From Roseburia sp. (GTDB taxonomy: Bacteria; Bacillota; Clostridia; Lachnospirales; Lachnospiraceae): 44,919 nt of DNA. Of the stretch, positions 35,389-43,432 are shown in pieces; positions within the stretch are counted from its first letter, which is position 1; each line of letters starts with the position of its first letter. The stretch lies in the NCBI GenBank assembly GCA_017549185.1, contig JAFYVJ010000060.1, positions 1 to 44,919 on the forward strand. Reading direction: 5' to 3'. The translations under genes were made by a program, and so were the position numbers. The notes below the pieces were generated by a model. The model was not told the DNA's origin and did not search any database. It worked only from the letters and a program-made list of their open reading frames with translations.

Positions 35389-35454
35389 TTCTCTCAACCC
35401 CTTGATTTTACAGGGTTTGAGCAAATTTTTCTTCTTCTCTTTTTTTAACTCTTG

Positions 35455-35463
35455 TGTTATACT
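35455..35463 (+). promoter_or_regulatory. Extended -10 promoter of the dnaD-like operon
   Basis: TGTTATACT is an extended -10 element (TG, one base, TATACT) about 80 bp before the DnaD-domain gene. The -35 region is poor, as is usual for extended -10 promoters. Confidence 0.55.
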
Positions 35464-35543
35464 CTAAGCACACAGATGTCAGACTATGTTTCTAATCAAC
35501 AGTTTGACATTCTTTTATGGGATTTAGAAAGGTATAATGTTTC

Positions 35544-36608
35544 ATGTCAAAAATTAACTTATATTCTGATAAAGATACAACCACAACCAGCATTTCCAAT
35601 GTATTTATTGATGAATATATGTCTGGTGCCAATGGTGAATTTGTAAAAATATACTTATACTTACTGCGTCAGTTAAACTCTGCTAATGCAGATTTTTCTC
35701 TGTCTGAAATTGCAGACAAGTTTGAACATACGGAAAAAGATGTGAAACGAGCACTCTGCTATTGGGAGCGAATGCAGCTTCTGCATTTGGATTATGACGC
35801 CGATGAGAATTTGATTGCAATCCGTTTAATGGATGCTCTTTCAAAAACAGGTGTCGAAAAAACTTCTGCCCAGCAGACTACTTCTACAGAAATTGCTCAA
35901 GCAGTTTCAAGTAATGTTCCAAAAGTCCCTGCTAAGAAATCTTATTCAGCAGATGACATAAAACAGTTTACAAATCAAGATGCCGTTACCGAATTGGTAT
36001 TTATTGCAGAGCAGTATCTTGGTCGTACTTTAACTGCTACTGACCTAAATACAATTTTCTATTTCTATGATGGATTGCATTTGTCCCTTGAATTGATCGA
36101 ATATCTGATTGAATACTGTGTTTCTAACCACCATACCAGCATCCGGTACATAGAAAAGGTTGCTCTTGCATGGGCTGAAAACGGATATCAAACTGTAGAA
36201 CAGGCCAAACAGGCCAATGGACAGTACAACCAGACCTATTCTGCGGTTATGAAATCTTTAGGTATCACCGGTCGTAATCTGGTTACTTCAGAGACTACAT
36301 ATATTGAGAAATGGAAAAATAATTTAGGATTCTCAATAGAGCTTATCCAAAAAGCCTGTGAAAAAACCATACAGGCAATTCATGAACCTAGTTTCGAATA
36401 TACAGACCGTATTTTAAATAACTGGAAAGAATGTAATATTACATCCTTAGAAGACGTTGCAAAAGCAGACACGGAACATCAAAAACGGAAAAAAACTCCT
36501 GTCACTGCAACACGTACGATTGTCTCTAATAAATTTACAGCCTTTGATCAGCGTAGCTATGATGATAGCCGCTTAGAAAAAATGCTGTTAAATACTTCGA
36601 CTCAGTAG
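35544..36608 (+). CDS. DnaD/DnaB-domain primosome protein
   Basis: A 354-residue DNA replication protein. An N-terminal winged helix (about residues 30-90, with FSLSEIADKFEHTEKDVKRALCYWERM) is followed by a linker and two DnaD/DnaB helical domains. Each of these ends in the YxxxIxxxW-type motif: YIEKVALAW and YTDRILNNW. In Bacillus, DnaD and DnaB act with the helicase loader DnaI at oriC and at stalled forks. This protein and the DnaC-like ATPase gene 61 bp downstream probably form that helicase-loading pair in clostridia. The ATG is the only sensible one; AGAAAGG lies 11 bases upstream, slightly far. Confidence 0.93.
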   Translation: MSKINLYSDKDTTTTSISNVFIDEYMSGANGEFVKIYLYLLRQLNSANADFSLSEIADKFEHTEKDVKRALCYWERMQLLHLDYDADENLIAIRLMDALSKTGVEKTSAQQTTSTEIAQAVSSNVPKVPAKKSYSADDIKQFTNQDAVTELVFIAEQYLGRTLTATDLNTIFYFYDGLHLSLELIEYLIEYCVSNHHTSIRYIEKVALAWAENGYQTVEQAKQANGQYNQTYSAVMKSLGITGRNLVTSETTYIEKWKNNLGFSIELIQKACEKTIQAIHEPSFEYTDRILNNWKECNITSLEDVAKADTEHQKRKKTPVTATRTIVSNKFTAFDQRSYDDSRLEKMLLNTSTQ

Positions 36609-36669
36609 TCATAGGGTTCTCATCCGAACCCGTTTAATCATCTATGACTAATATAAAGGAATTACTACC

Positions 36670-37650
36670 ATGGCATTAACAAATTCTCAATATGACGAAA
36701 TCCAACGTGGATACGATGACAGGCAACTGCATAATAAGGATATTCTCTCAGCTCGTATCAATGAACTCTATCATAGAGTACCTGAGCTTCAACAGATTGA
36801 ACACTCCATTGCAGAGTGCTCTGTAAATTCTGCACGAAAGCTTTTTGATGGAGACAACGATGCCATTGCGGATTTAAAACAACAAATTGCTGCTTTACGC
36901 AAACGCAGAGCTGATCTACTAAAATCCGCCGGATATCCCGAAGATTATTTACAACCAATCTATACCTGTTCTGACTGCAAGGATACCGGTTATATAAACG
37001 GTCAGCATTGTCATTGTTTTACACAACAGGCGATAGATATGATTTATACCCAATCTAATATCAAAGACGTTTTAATATCAGAGAATTTTTCCACTTTTTC
37101 TTTGGATTATTACTCTGATACAGATGTTAATCCATCTACCGGACTTACATCTTTACAGACAGCACAGTCTGCTTATACATCCTGTCAGGATTTTGTAAAG
37201 AATTTCAATATCACTTTTTCCAATATTCTTTTTTATGGTGATACAGGAACCGGTAAAACATTTCTATCTAATTGTATTGCCAAAGAATTATTAGATAAAG
37301 GATATTCTGTTATCTACTTTACGGCTTTCCAATTATTTGATATATTAAGTAAGGGGATTTTTGACAAAGATAATAAAGCAATCGATACACATCAAAATAT
37401 TTTTGATTGCGATTTATTGATTATTGATGACCTTGGTACTGAATTAGTTAATTCTTTCACTACATCACAATTATTTTTGTGCTTAAACGAAAGAATCCTT
37501 CGCAAAAAAAACACGATTATCTCCACCAATTTAAATCTTGGTCAGATTGCAGATATTTATTCAGAACGTGTACTTTCACGTATAGCTGGTCATTACAACA
37601 TCATTAAAATGTTTGGCGATGATATTCGCATGAAAAAGCGGATTCATTAA
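36670..37650 (+). CDS. DnaC/DnaI-like helicase loader ATPase
   Basis: A 326-residue AAA+ protein. An N-terminal helical part is followed by a cysteine cluster YTCSDCKDTGYINGQHCHCF (about residues 98-116), which resembles the zinc-binding element of DnaI-type loaders. The ATPase core shows Walker A GDTGTGKTF (about 194-202), Walker B LLIIDDLG and a sensor region IISTNL. AAAGGA lies before the ATG. With the DnaD-domain gene upstream, it likely loads the replicative helicase DnaB/DnaC onto DNA. The IstB-like relation to transposon helpers is the main alternative, but context and the zinc cluster favour replication. Confidence 0.92.
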   Translation: MALTNSQYDEIQRGYDDRQLHNKDILSARINELYHRVPELQQIEHSIAECSVNSARKLFDGDNDAIADLKQQIAALRKRRADLLKSAGYPEDYLQPIYTCSDCKDTGYINGQHCHCFTQQAIDMIYTQSNIKDVLISENFSTFSLDYYSDTDVNPSTGLTSLQTAQSAYTSCQDFVKNFNITFSNILFYGDTGTGKTFLSNCIAKELLDKGYSVIYFTAFQLFDILSKGIFDKDNKAIDTHQNIFDCDLLIIDDLGTELVNSFTTSQLFLCLNERILRKKNTIISTNLNLGQIADIYSERVLSRIAGHYNIIKMFGDDIRMKKRIH

Positions 37651-37693
37651 TATATAATTAATATTAACATACAACACATGGAGGGCCTACCAA

Positions 37694-38875
37694 ATGCCAA
37701 ATAACGAAAGAATCTTAGAAACTACACCAGATGGTATACTCGGTCTTGTTCCTTTGCAGAGCTGCAAAGAACTCGGAAACAAAGTTGACGAATACCTTGT
37801 TACATGGAGAGAAAAAAGAGAACATGAGCATCAGCATGATGCTGCATTCCAGGGCTATCGCCGTGATTCTTATATCATCAACACTTCTGTCCCACGTTTC
37901 GGTACAGGTGAAGCAAAAGCTGTAATCAAAGAATCTGTTCGTGGTTACGACTTATATCTTTTAGTAGATGTAACTAATTATAGCATTACTTATACCGTAT
38001 CCGGACATCAGAACCATATGTCTCCAGATGATCACTATGCAGACTTAAAACGTATCATCGCTGCTGCAGGCGGTAAAGCAAGACGTATTACTGCTATTAT
38101 TCCTTTCTTATATGAAAGCCGTCAGCACAAACGTACCTCACGTGAATCTTTAGACTGTGCTCTCGCTTTACAGGAATTAACAGCTATAGGCGTTGATAAC
38201 ATCATCACTTTTGATGCACATGACCCACGTGTACAGAATGCAATCCCTTTAAAAGGATTCGAAACTGTTACGCCAGCATACCAGTTCATTAAAGGTATCT
38301 TAAATAACGTAGATGACTTAAAGATTGACAGCGATCACTTAATGATCATCAGCCCTGACGAAGGTGGTACCAACCGTGCCGTATACCTTGCTACTGTTCT
38401 TGGCGTTAACATGGGTATGTTCTATAAACGCCGCGACTACAGCCGCATCGTAGATGGTCGTAACCCAATCGTTGCTCACGAGTTCTTAGGAACAGATTTA
38501 ACTGGCAAAGACGTTATCATCATCGACGATATGATTTCTTCTGGTGAAAGCATGATTGACGTAGCTACCGAATTAAAGAGAAGAAATGCAAACCGTATCT
38601 TCGTCGTTTCAACATTCGGTTTATTTACTAATGGTTTGGAAAAATTCGATAAGGCTGTTGAAGAAGGTATTATCTATCGTGTAGTTACTACTAACCTTTG
38701 CTATCAGACACCTGAACTCCTCGCAAGAGATTACTATATCAGCTGTGACATGAGCAAATATATCGCATATATCATCGATACTTTAAATCATGATTCCTCT
38801 ATCAGCGATTTATTAAATCCTTACGATAGAATTCAGAAATTTGTTGCAGAATATAAAGCTGCTCATAATGACTAA
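37694..38875 (+). CDS. prs: Ribose-phosphate pyrophosphokinase
   Basis: A 393-residue enzyme that makes PRPP from ribose-5-phosphate and ATP for nucleotide synthesis. It is longer than the usual 315 residues, with an N-terminal extension of about 50 residues and an altered flexible loop. The core motifs are present: ITAIIPFLYESRQHKRTSRESLDC, FDAHDPRVQNAIP, and the PRPP-binding DVIIIDDMISSGESM. This long form is common in Lachnospiraceae. GGAGGG lies before the ATG and the gene ends with a good terminator at 38883-38910. PRPP feeds hpt, on the opposite side of the window. Confidence 0.95.
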   Translation: MPNNERILETTPDGILGLVPLQSCKELGNKVDEYLVTWREKREHEHQHDAAFQGYRRDSYIINTSVPRFGTGEAKAVIKESVRGYDLYLLVDVTNYSITYTVSGHQNHMSPDDHYADLKRIIAAAGGKARRITAIIPFLYESRQHKRTSRESLDCALALQELTAIGVDNIITFDAHDPRVQNAIPLKGFETVTPAYQFIKGILNNVDDLKIDSDHLMIISPDEGGTNRAVYLATVLGVNMGMFYKRRDYSRIVDGRNPIVAHEFLGTDLTGKDVIIIDDMISSGESMIDVATELKRRNANRIFVVSTFGLFTNGLEKFDKAVEEGIIYRVVTTNLCYQTPELLARDYYISCDMSKYIAYIIDTLNHDSSISDLLNPYDRIQKFVAEYKAAHND

Positions 38876-38882
38876 TTACAGG

Positions 38883-38910
38883 CAGGTCACTTTAATGGTG
38901 ACCTGTTTTT
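38883..38910 (+). terminator. Terminator of prs
   Basis: CAGGTCAC (38883-38890) and GTGACCTG (38898-38905) form a perfect 8-bp stem followed by five T residues, eight bases beyond the prs stop codon. Confidence 0.9.
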
Positions 38911-38938
38911 ATTCACAACACTCCCATGAATCAAACAA

Positions 38939-38960
38939 GGGCGTCTCATACGAGACGCCC
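38939..38960 (-). terminator. Terminator of the lysine-rich protein gene
   Basis: GGGCGTCTC and GAGACGCCC form a perfect 9-bp stem with a four-base loop; on the minus strand it is followed by a T-rich tail (TTGTTTGATT), about 47 bp beyond the gene. It also separates the convergent prs gene. Confidence 0.75.
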
Positions 38961-39007
38961 TGTTCTTTCATTCTATAAAATTATCGTACAAAATGTATGT
39001 ATGTTAA

Positions 39008-39460
39008 TTAGAATAAATTAATTCTACCAGATACACCATTGATTACGTAGTAAGCTGCATACTCTTCTGGTTTAACATAAATCTGGATTTCTTTGATAGA
39101 AGATACTTTATTACCTTCTGCTTCGAAAGCTTTCTTAGCATTTTCGATAACAGTAGCCATATCTACTTCCTGTCCGCCAAACTGAACAACTACTGCTGGT
39201 TCAACAGATTTCTTTGTTGTTGTTTTCTTTGCTGCCTCTTTCTTTACAGTTTCTTTCTTTACAGTTTCTTTTTTAGCTGTTTCTGTTTTTGCAGCAGCCT
39301 TTTTTGCTGGAGCTTTTTTCACTTCTTCTTTTACTTCTTTAACTGGTTCAGCTTTAACAGCTTCTACCTTTACTTCTACTTCCTTAACTGGAGCTTCTAC
39401 TTTTGCTGCTACTTTAGTCTCTACTTTTGCTGCTGGTGCAGTTGTTTTCTTTGTTGCCAT
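39008..39460 (-). CDS. Lysine/alanine-rich protein with DUF6465-like C-terminal domain
   Basis: A 150-residue protein in two parts. The first 85 or so residues are a low-complexity tail of Lys, Ala, Glu, Val and Thr with imperfect repeats such as AKKETVKKETVKKEAAKK. The last 65 residues form a compact domain with VQFGGQEVDMATVIENAKKAF and EIQIYVKPEEYAAYYVINGV, which resembles the DUF6465 family found in Lachnospiraceae. The tail is similar in composition to histone H1, so DNA or RNA binding is possible. It lies 27 bp downstream of the HPr-like gene and could share its promoter. The function is unknown. Confidence 0.8.
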   Translation of the reverse strand: MATKKTTAPAAKVETKVAAKVEAPVKEVEVKVEAVKAEPVKEVKEEVKKAPAKKAAAKTETAKKETVKKETVKKEAAKKTTTKKSVEPAVVVQFGGQEVDMATVIENAKKAFEAEGNKVSSIKEIQIYVKPEEYAAYYVINGVSGRINLF

Positions 39461-39487
39461 TTTTCTTTTCCTCCCTAAAAAATGTAC

Positions 39488-39742
39488 TTACTCACAAACC
39501 AAAAACTTTTCCATTGCTACTATTGCTTCTTCTTCATCGCTTCCAGTAGCCACAATATTCACTGTCATTCCCTTAGATGGGTTGAATGCCATAATTCCCA
39601 TAATGCTCTTAGCATTGATGCGACGATTATTGCTTTCTAATATAATCTCACTCTCGAAACGACAAGCTACCTGAACGAGCTCTGCGACTGGGTTGCTATG
39701 TCCTTCAGCAACATTAGATATCACAACTTCTTTCGTACTCAT
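39488..39742 (-). CDS. HPr-like phosphocarrier protein with altered active-site loop
   Basis: An 84-residue HPr-family protein. His15 and Ser46, the sites phosphorylated in HPr by Enzyme I and by HPr kinase, are both present (EGHSNPVAE and NAKSIMGIM), but Arg17, normally needed next to His15, is Asn17. The rest of the fold, ending EEEEAIVAMEKFL-like, is typical. An in-frame TTG lies seven codons upstream, but AGAGGA ten bases before the ATG at 39742 favours that start. A promoter and a Fur-box-like dyad lie upstream. It may take part in phosphorelay or regulation in a modified form, as Crh does in Bacillus, rather than sugar transport. Confidence 0.85.
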   Translation of the reverse strand: MSTKEVVISNVAEGHSNPVAELVQVACRFESEIILESNNRRINAKSIMGIMAFNPSKGMTVNIVATGSDEEEAIVAMEKFLVCE

Positions 39743-39777
39743 GCCATTCACTTCCTCTTTCAATTTTTACCATACAA

Positions 39778-39806
39778 AATATACCCTATAAAAGCCTATT
39801 TTTCAA
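39778..39806 (-). promoter_or_regulatory. Promoter of the HPr-like gene
   Basis: On the minus strand TTGAAA (39801-39806), a 17-bp spacer and TATATT (39778-39783) lie just before the gene, about 35 bp upstream of its start. Confidence 0.75.
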
Positions 39807-39839
39807 GGTGTTTTTGAAAATATGTTAAACTTTAACTAA

Positions 39840-39854
39840 TGATAATCATTATCC
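39840..39854. promoter_or_regulatory. Fur-box-like operator
   Basis: TGATAATCATTATCC matches the 7-1-7 Fur consensus (TGATAATNATTATCA) in 14 of 15 positions, and the surrounding TAATGATAATCATTA is also a dyad. It lies about 35 bp upstream of the -35 of the HPr-like promoter and inside the gap after the surface-protein gene. Iron-dependent control is inferred from the match only; PerR or Zur are alternatives. Confidence 0.6.
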
Positions 39855-39909
39855 CTATATTTTTTAGGCACTTTTCTATGTTTTTCCTTACAAAACCCTT
39901 ATTCTATAA

Positions 39910-39960
39910 GTAACTATTCAAATCTGCATTCGTAACATCGCCTTGGCTCTGAATAATTAC
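39910..39960. repeat. MITE-like inverted-repeat element, 51-bp short copy
   Basis: The left end GTAACTATTCA (39910-39920) and the right end GCCTTGGCTCTGAATAATTAC (39940-39960) match the ends of the 154-bp element at 8888-9041 with few differences; the middle is missing. The right arm overlaps the stop codon of the surface-protein gene. Confidence 0.7.
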
Positions 39961-42479
39961 AGATACGTAATAAAAATACTTCCTGCATTTTCGAACATCA
40001 AATCTGCATCCTCAATATTCTTCCGGTATGTGATTTTCTTAACAGGATCATAAATGGTAATATGACTGGCATCATATCCGATAATTAGTGCCGCCTCATT
40101 TACATCTGTCATTACAAATACTGTAGCACCATTGCTTACATAATATAGTACATCATCAACTGTACACCCTGTTAAATCTAATACCCGCACATCGCGCATC
40201 GTGTTCTTCAAAATTTCTTTTGGAGTCTCTCCCTGTTCAAGCAGTGCACTAACACTAATATTAATTCCTTCGCGTTCTAACATTGCATTGATACTTTGAG
40301 CGATACTGCTCGCCCCTTTGTCCTCATCCCCTACTATCATGTCTTTATACGCCGTTTGCATGGTCTTTCTTGAACGTTTCCATACGTATTGCTGGTTTTT
40401 ATCTAGAACTACACCCATGGCTTCGTTTGCCGCACTTACCGCATCCGCAATATTATCTGTAGACAGCAATACCTTTCCCTGTGCATACACATAATATTCA
40501 CTCTCTAACGTAGATTTTTCAAATGCCACTTCCCGCACCTCTTCTAAAATCGTTAATTTAGGTGTTAGAAGCTTTGGTGAATCCTCATCCACAGTTTTTT
40601 TCAATACCAGCTGCATCTGTGCCTGTTTCTGGCCATGTTGAGTTTTCTGTACATTTATAATCTTATTATTATCACCTTCACGATTCATAATCATATCCTG
40701 CATTGCCGCCACGTACCCATCTCCATTGTACTGCATACGCTTTAAATAAATCGTGAATCCGTCTATCTCAATATCAGAAATGTAATAACCTTCTTTTTCA
40801 TAATTCTTTAAAATCTTTACATCACCTGCAGTAAAGCTGGCAATATTCACACCATACATCGGATAAACTGCTCGCCCTGCAGCATCTATCTTTACATCAT
40901 CTACTCTCACTGCACCATAGACAAAATCTTCCCCAAGAAAGTCTAGTGGTCGTAAATAGTCTCCTGTACTGCCAGATATCTTTTCCACTTTTTCTGTGGT
41001 AAAATCCATGATGGATATTTCTCTACTTCCCAACTCCTCTCCCGGTTCAATCCATGCAAACAGACGATTCGATTCTGATATTGCATACTCTCCCTCTTTC
41101 AAATCTGCAATTACTTCTTTTATCTCATAATTCCCCAAATCGATACCATATACTGACTCTCCGAGCATAATAAAGAATACGCCGCCTTCATTTACATACA
41201 TCAATTCCCCAAGGTCTGCTTTCATAACCTCATAAGACTGATCCGACGTAATAAACAAAATTTCTTCATTGGTATTCGCAAGACTATCATAATGATAAAT
41301 AGCTGTGCCTACTTTTCCTTCATGAATTCCTCTGTTCATATAACCGTATACGATATAAGTAATACTTCCTGCCTCATCTACGTTTACAATTTTAATATCA
41401 TGTCCGTTATAATTCTCTCTCTCATCAATTCCTTCATAACCACGAAAACTAAATACTTTTGCAAGTGTATTCTCACTCTGATTATAACTCCACAGTTCTC
41501 CTTCCTGCACAAACGATACAATATTACCCGTATCACTAGCTTTATATTCTATATTCTCTGAGCGAATACCCAATTGAATATAATGATCTCTTACATCAGC
41601 TGTTTCTCCACGAAAAATCTCATTCACCGTACGCTCATAATTCAACAAATACATTCGCTGCTTGGTATAACGTACCCGATAACTTTCCTCTACATTAAAA
41701 TACTCACTTACTCCATCTTCCCCTACTCTGCTCATAACATAATTCATCCCAAACACATTGTACGTAGGAGTAATCTCTTTAATTGACGGCACCACTGTTG
41801 TTAATCGTTCTCCGCCAAAATCAGCCCAACTTACTTGTTTTAACGTAGAATTCAATGTCGTATAATGCAAAGTCGTATTGTCCCCTGTTGCACTTTCAAG
41901 ATACGTACTTAATGCACCCACATTTTCTTTGCTAAATGTGTTATTATGAAATTCTCGTACAAAATTCAGTGTCTCTAATACATATGCATCCACTGGCTCC
42001 ATAATACGGGTATAATAGTAAATTTCTTCCCCTTCACTTTCCAAGCAAATAATAAACAAATATTCCATCCCATCATCTAATAGATTTTGAATCTGGAATT
42101 GCGTATATATCTGTCCTTTGTCTTGCACAAATTCTTCTACCTGTGCATCAGCCACCAAACGCTTCCCATCTAAACTTCGAATCTCATAAGAAATAGCATC
42201 AATGTTTTTAAAATATGTGGTAACCTTTATCGGAAGAATACGTTCCTTCGAAATCGGAGTTATGGTATCCCTCATAAAAGCCGCATCCATTTTCTCTGTA
42301 TAACCATGCAGTTCATTAATCTCTATATTATTACTATATAAACTTAAAACTGGCAACGACGCATCTGTCATTTCCGTTGTCAAATCTTCATTCACCTGAT
42401 TTGTTAAAATACTGAAAACGACTACTGCCACAAAGAATATCACAGATAATACAATTGCTTTGATGATTCCTTTTTGCAT
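39957..42479 (-). CDS. Large membrane-anchored extracellular protein with degenerate C39-like domain
   Basis: A 840-residue protein with one N-terminal membrane segment (about residues 5-27) and a long extracytoplasmic part. Residues about 270-600 show repeated beta-strand segments such as GSITYIVYGYMNRG and GEYAISESNRLFAWIEPG, consistent with a beta-propeller-like fold. The last 150 residues resemble a C39-type papain-fold peptidase, ending AALIIGYDASHITIYDPVKK; where family members have a catalytic His the sequence has Ala, and the expected N-terminal Cys position (near KGASSIAQSINAML) also lacks Cys. It may therefore bind rather than cut peptides. I do not recognise a named family for the whole protein. 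It is 170 bp downstream of a small unknown gene and is conserved in position near pdp in relatives as far as I can tell, but that is not checked. Confidence 0.7.
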   Translation of the reverse strand: MQKGIIKAIVLSVIFFVAVVVFSILTNQVNEDLTTEMTDASLPVLSLYSNNIEINELHGYTEKMDAAFMRDTITPISKERILPIKVTTYFKNIDAISYEIRSLDGKRLVADAQVEEFVQDKGQIYTQFQIQNLLDDGMEYLFIICLESEGEEIYYYTRIMEPVDAYVLETLNFVREFHNNTFSKENVGALSTYLESATGDNTTLHYTTLNSTLKQVSWADFGGERLTTVVPSIKEITPTYNVFGMNYVMSRVGEDGVSEYFNVEESYRVRYTKQRMYLLNYERTVNEIFRGETADVRDHYIQLGIRSENIEYKASDTGNIVSFVQEGELWSYNQSENTLAKVFSFRGYEGIDERENYNGHDIKIVNVDEAGSITYIVYGYMNRGIHEGKVGTAIYHYDSLANTNEEILFITSDQSYEVMKADLGELMYVNEGGVFFIMLGESVYGIDLGNYEIKEVIADLKEGEYAISESNRLFAWIEPGEELGSREISIMDFTTEKVEKISGSTGDYLRPLDFLGEDFVYGAVRVDDVKIDAAGRAVYPMYGVNIASFTAGDVKILKNYEKEGYYISDIEIDGFTIYLKRMQYNGDGYVAAMQDMIMNREGDNNKIINVQKTQHGQKQAQMQLVLKKTVDEDSPKLLTPKLTILEEVREVAFEKSTLESEYYVYAQGKVLLSTDNIADAVSAANEAMGVVLDKNQQYVWKRSRKTMQTAYKDMIVGDEDKGASSIAQSINAMLEREGINISVSALLEQGETPKEILKNTMRDVRVLDLTGCTVDDVLYYVSNGATVFVMTDVNEAALIIGYDASHITIYDPVKKITYRKNIEDADLMFENAGSIFITYL

Positions 42480-42520
42480 CGTTCTCCTCCTATTTTTCTA
42501 TCTTTTCTATCAGCAATCGA

Positions 42521-42572
42521 AAAAACATAAAAAATGCTTTTGCAGTAATCTGCATGCACTTTTTATGTTTTT
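42521..42572 (-). terminator. Terminator after the small Arg-rich protein gene
   Basis: On the minus strand AAAACATAAAAAGTGC and GCATTTTTTATGTTTTTT pair over a long, AT-rich stem with an inner TGCAG/CTGCA stem, ending in T6. The mirror-image sequence gives it possible activity on both strands. Confidence 0.75.
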
Positions 42573-42648
42573 CTTTTCATAATGTTTCTTTTATTTTATT
42601 CACTTTTTCTCATTTACGCAATCTTTTCTTAAATAAAGTTACGAAAAC

Positions 42649-43101
42649 CTACCACCAGCGATTACACCGCCTGTGTCTGCAACGTCTACGATACATTTCA
42701 TGATTCAACAAGACTGCTATTAAACTACGCAAATCATCTCTTGGTCCTATCGGAGGTCTGTATGGTGGAAGTTCATCTCTTCTCTGATTGGCTTCCATAT
42801 CCCCTCGTTCTGTATCTCTCATTTTCTCTGCAATACGCTCTGCAATCTGTTCTAACATAAAACGGTCCGGATACTCATCGAACATAAGGCTTCCCTCATA
42901 TTCCATTTTATCACATTCTTCTTCTACTAAATCTAAGATACGCTTTACTTCTCTCGGATAGAGCTCTTTCATTCTTTCCATGTCTTTTTCATACTCCATC
43001 TCCGTTAAATAAAGATTCTGCATCGGATAGGTCATATAAAAAGGCATTCTATTTACGTCCATTTGCTGCATATACGAGTATGGCTGATATTTATAATCCA
43101 C
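42649..43101 (-). CDS. Conserved small protein, possible spore-coat type
   Basis: A 150-residue protein that I do not recognise as a named family. The N-terminal 30 residues are rich in Tyr, Met and Gln (MDYKYQPYSYMQQM). A helical middle follows (EYEKDMERMKELYPREVKRILDLVEEECDKMEY), and the C-terminus is rich in Arg, Cys and His (YRRRCRHRRCNRWW). There is no signal peptide or membrane segment. This mix of Tyr-rich start and basic Cys-rich end resembles small spore-coat or coat-morphogenesis proteins, but this is inference from composition. It sits between the surface protein and a small gene beside pdp. Confidence 0.65.
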   Translation of the reverse strand: MDYKYQPYSYMQQMDVNRMPFYMTYPMQNLYLTEMEYEKDMERMKELYPREVKRILDLVEEECDKMEYEGSLMFDEYPDRFMLEQIAERIAEKMRDTERGDMEANQRRDELPPYRPPIGPRDDLRSLIAVLLNHEMYRRRCRHRRCNRWW

Positions 43102-43170
43102 GTAATACTCCTAATTTCTAACATCAATATACTTTATGCTGTTATCCAAAAGACGTGTCTGTCCCTCATT

Positions 43171-43401
43171 TTATCTTCCAAGGTGCTGCAATTCCTGCAC
43201 TAAATCAAGATCCGACTGTTGTACTTTTAAGTTCGTAGTAATCGGTTCTTCGCCCGGTCTTGTTACTGTGATTTCTATAATAGTACCTTCCTCGATTGGT
43301 CGTGAAAAAACTGCTTTTAAAAATGCCGAAAACTTCGGATGATTCGCATCAAATTTATTTTTAGCACTCATTATTTTCATTATATCCGCCGGATTCATCA
43401 T
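43171..43401 (-). CDS. Conserved hypothetical protein, 76 aa
   Basis: A small acidic-to-neutral soluble protein without membrane segments. The C-terminal half carries a beta-rich segment EEGTIIEITVTRPGEEPITTNLKVQQSDLDLVQELQHL that ends in a helix. I recognise no named domain. AGGTAGG lies nine bases before the first ATG; a second ATG follows directly. It is 31 bp downstream of pdp and probably shares its mRNA. Confidence 0.75.
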   Translation of the reverse strand: MMNPADIMKIMSAKNKFDANHPKFSAFLKAVFSRPIEEGTIIEITVTRPGEEPITTNLKVQQSDLDLVQELQHLGR

Positions 43402-43432
43402 ATTCTTTTCCTACCTTTGTTTATTTTCATTC

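Noticed and set aside
35452-35646. Small plus-strand open frame before the DnaD-domain gene
   Set aside because: Overlaps the true gene in another frame, starts inside the promoter region and shows no ribosome binding site.
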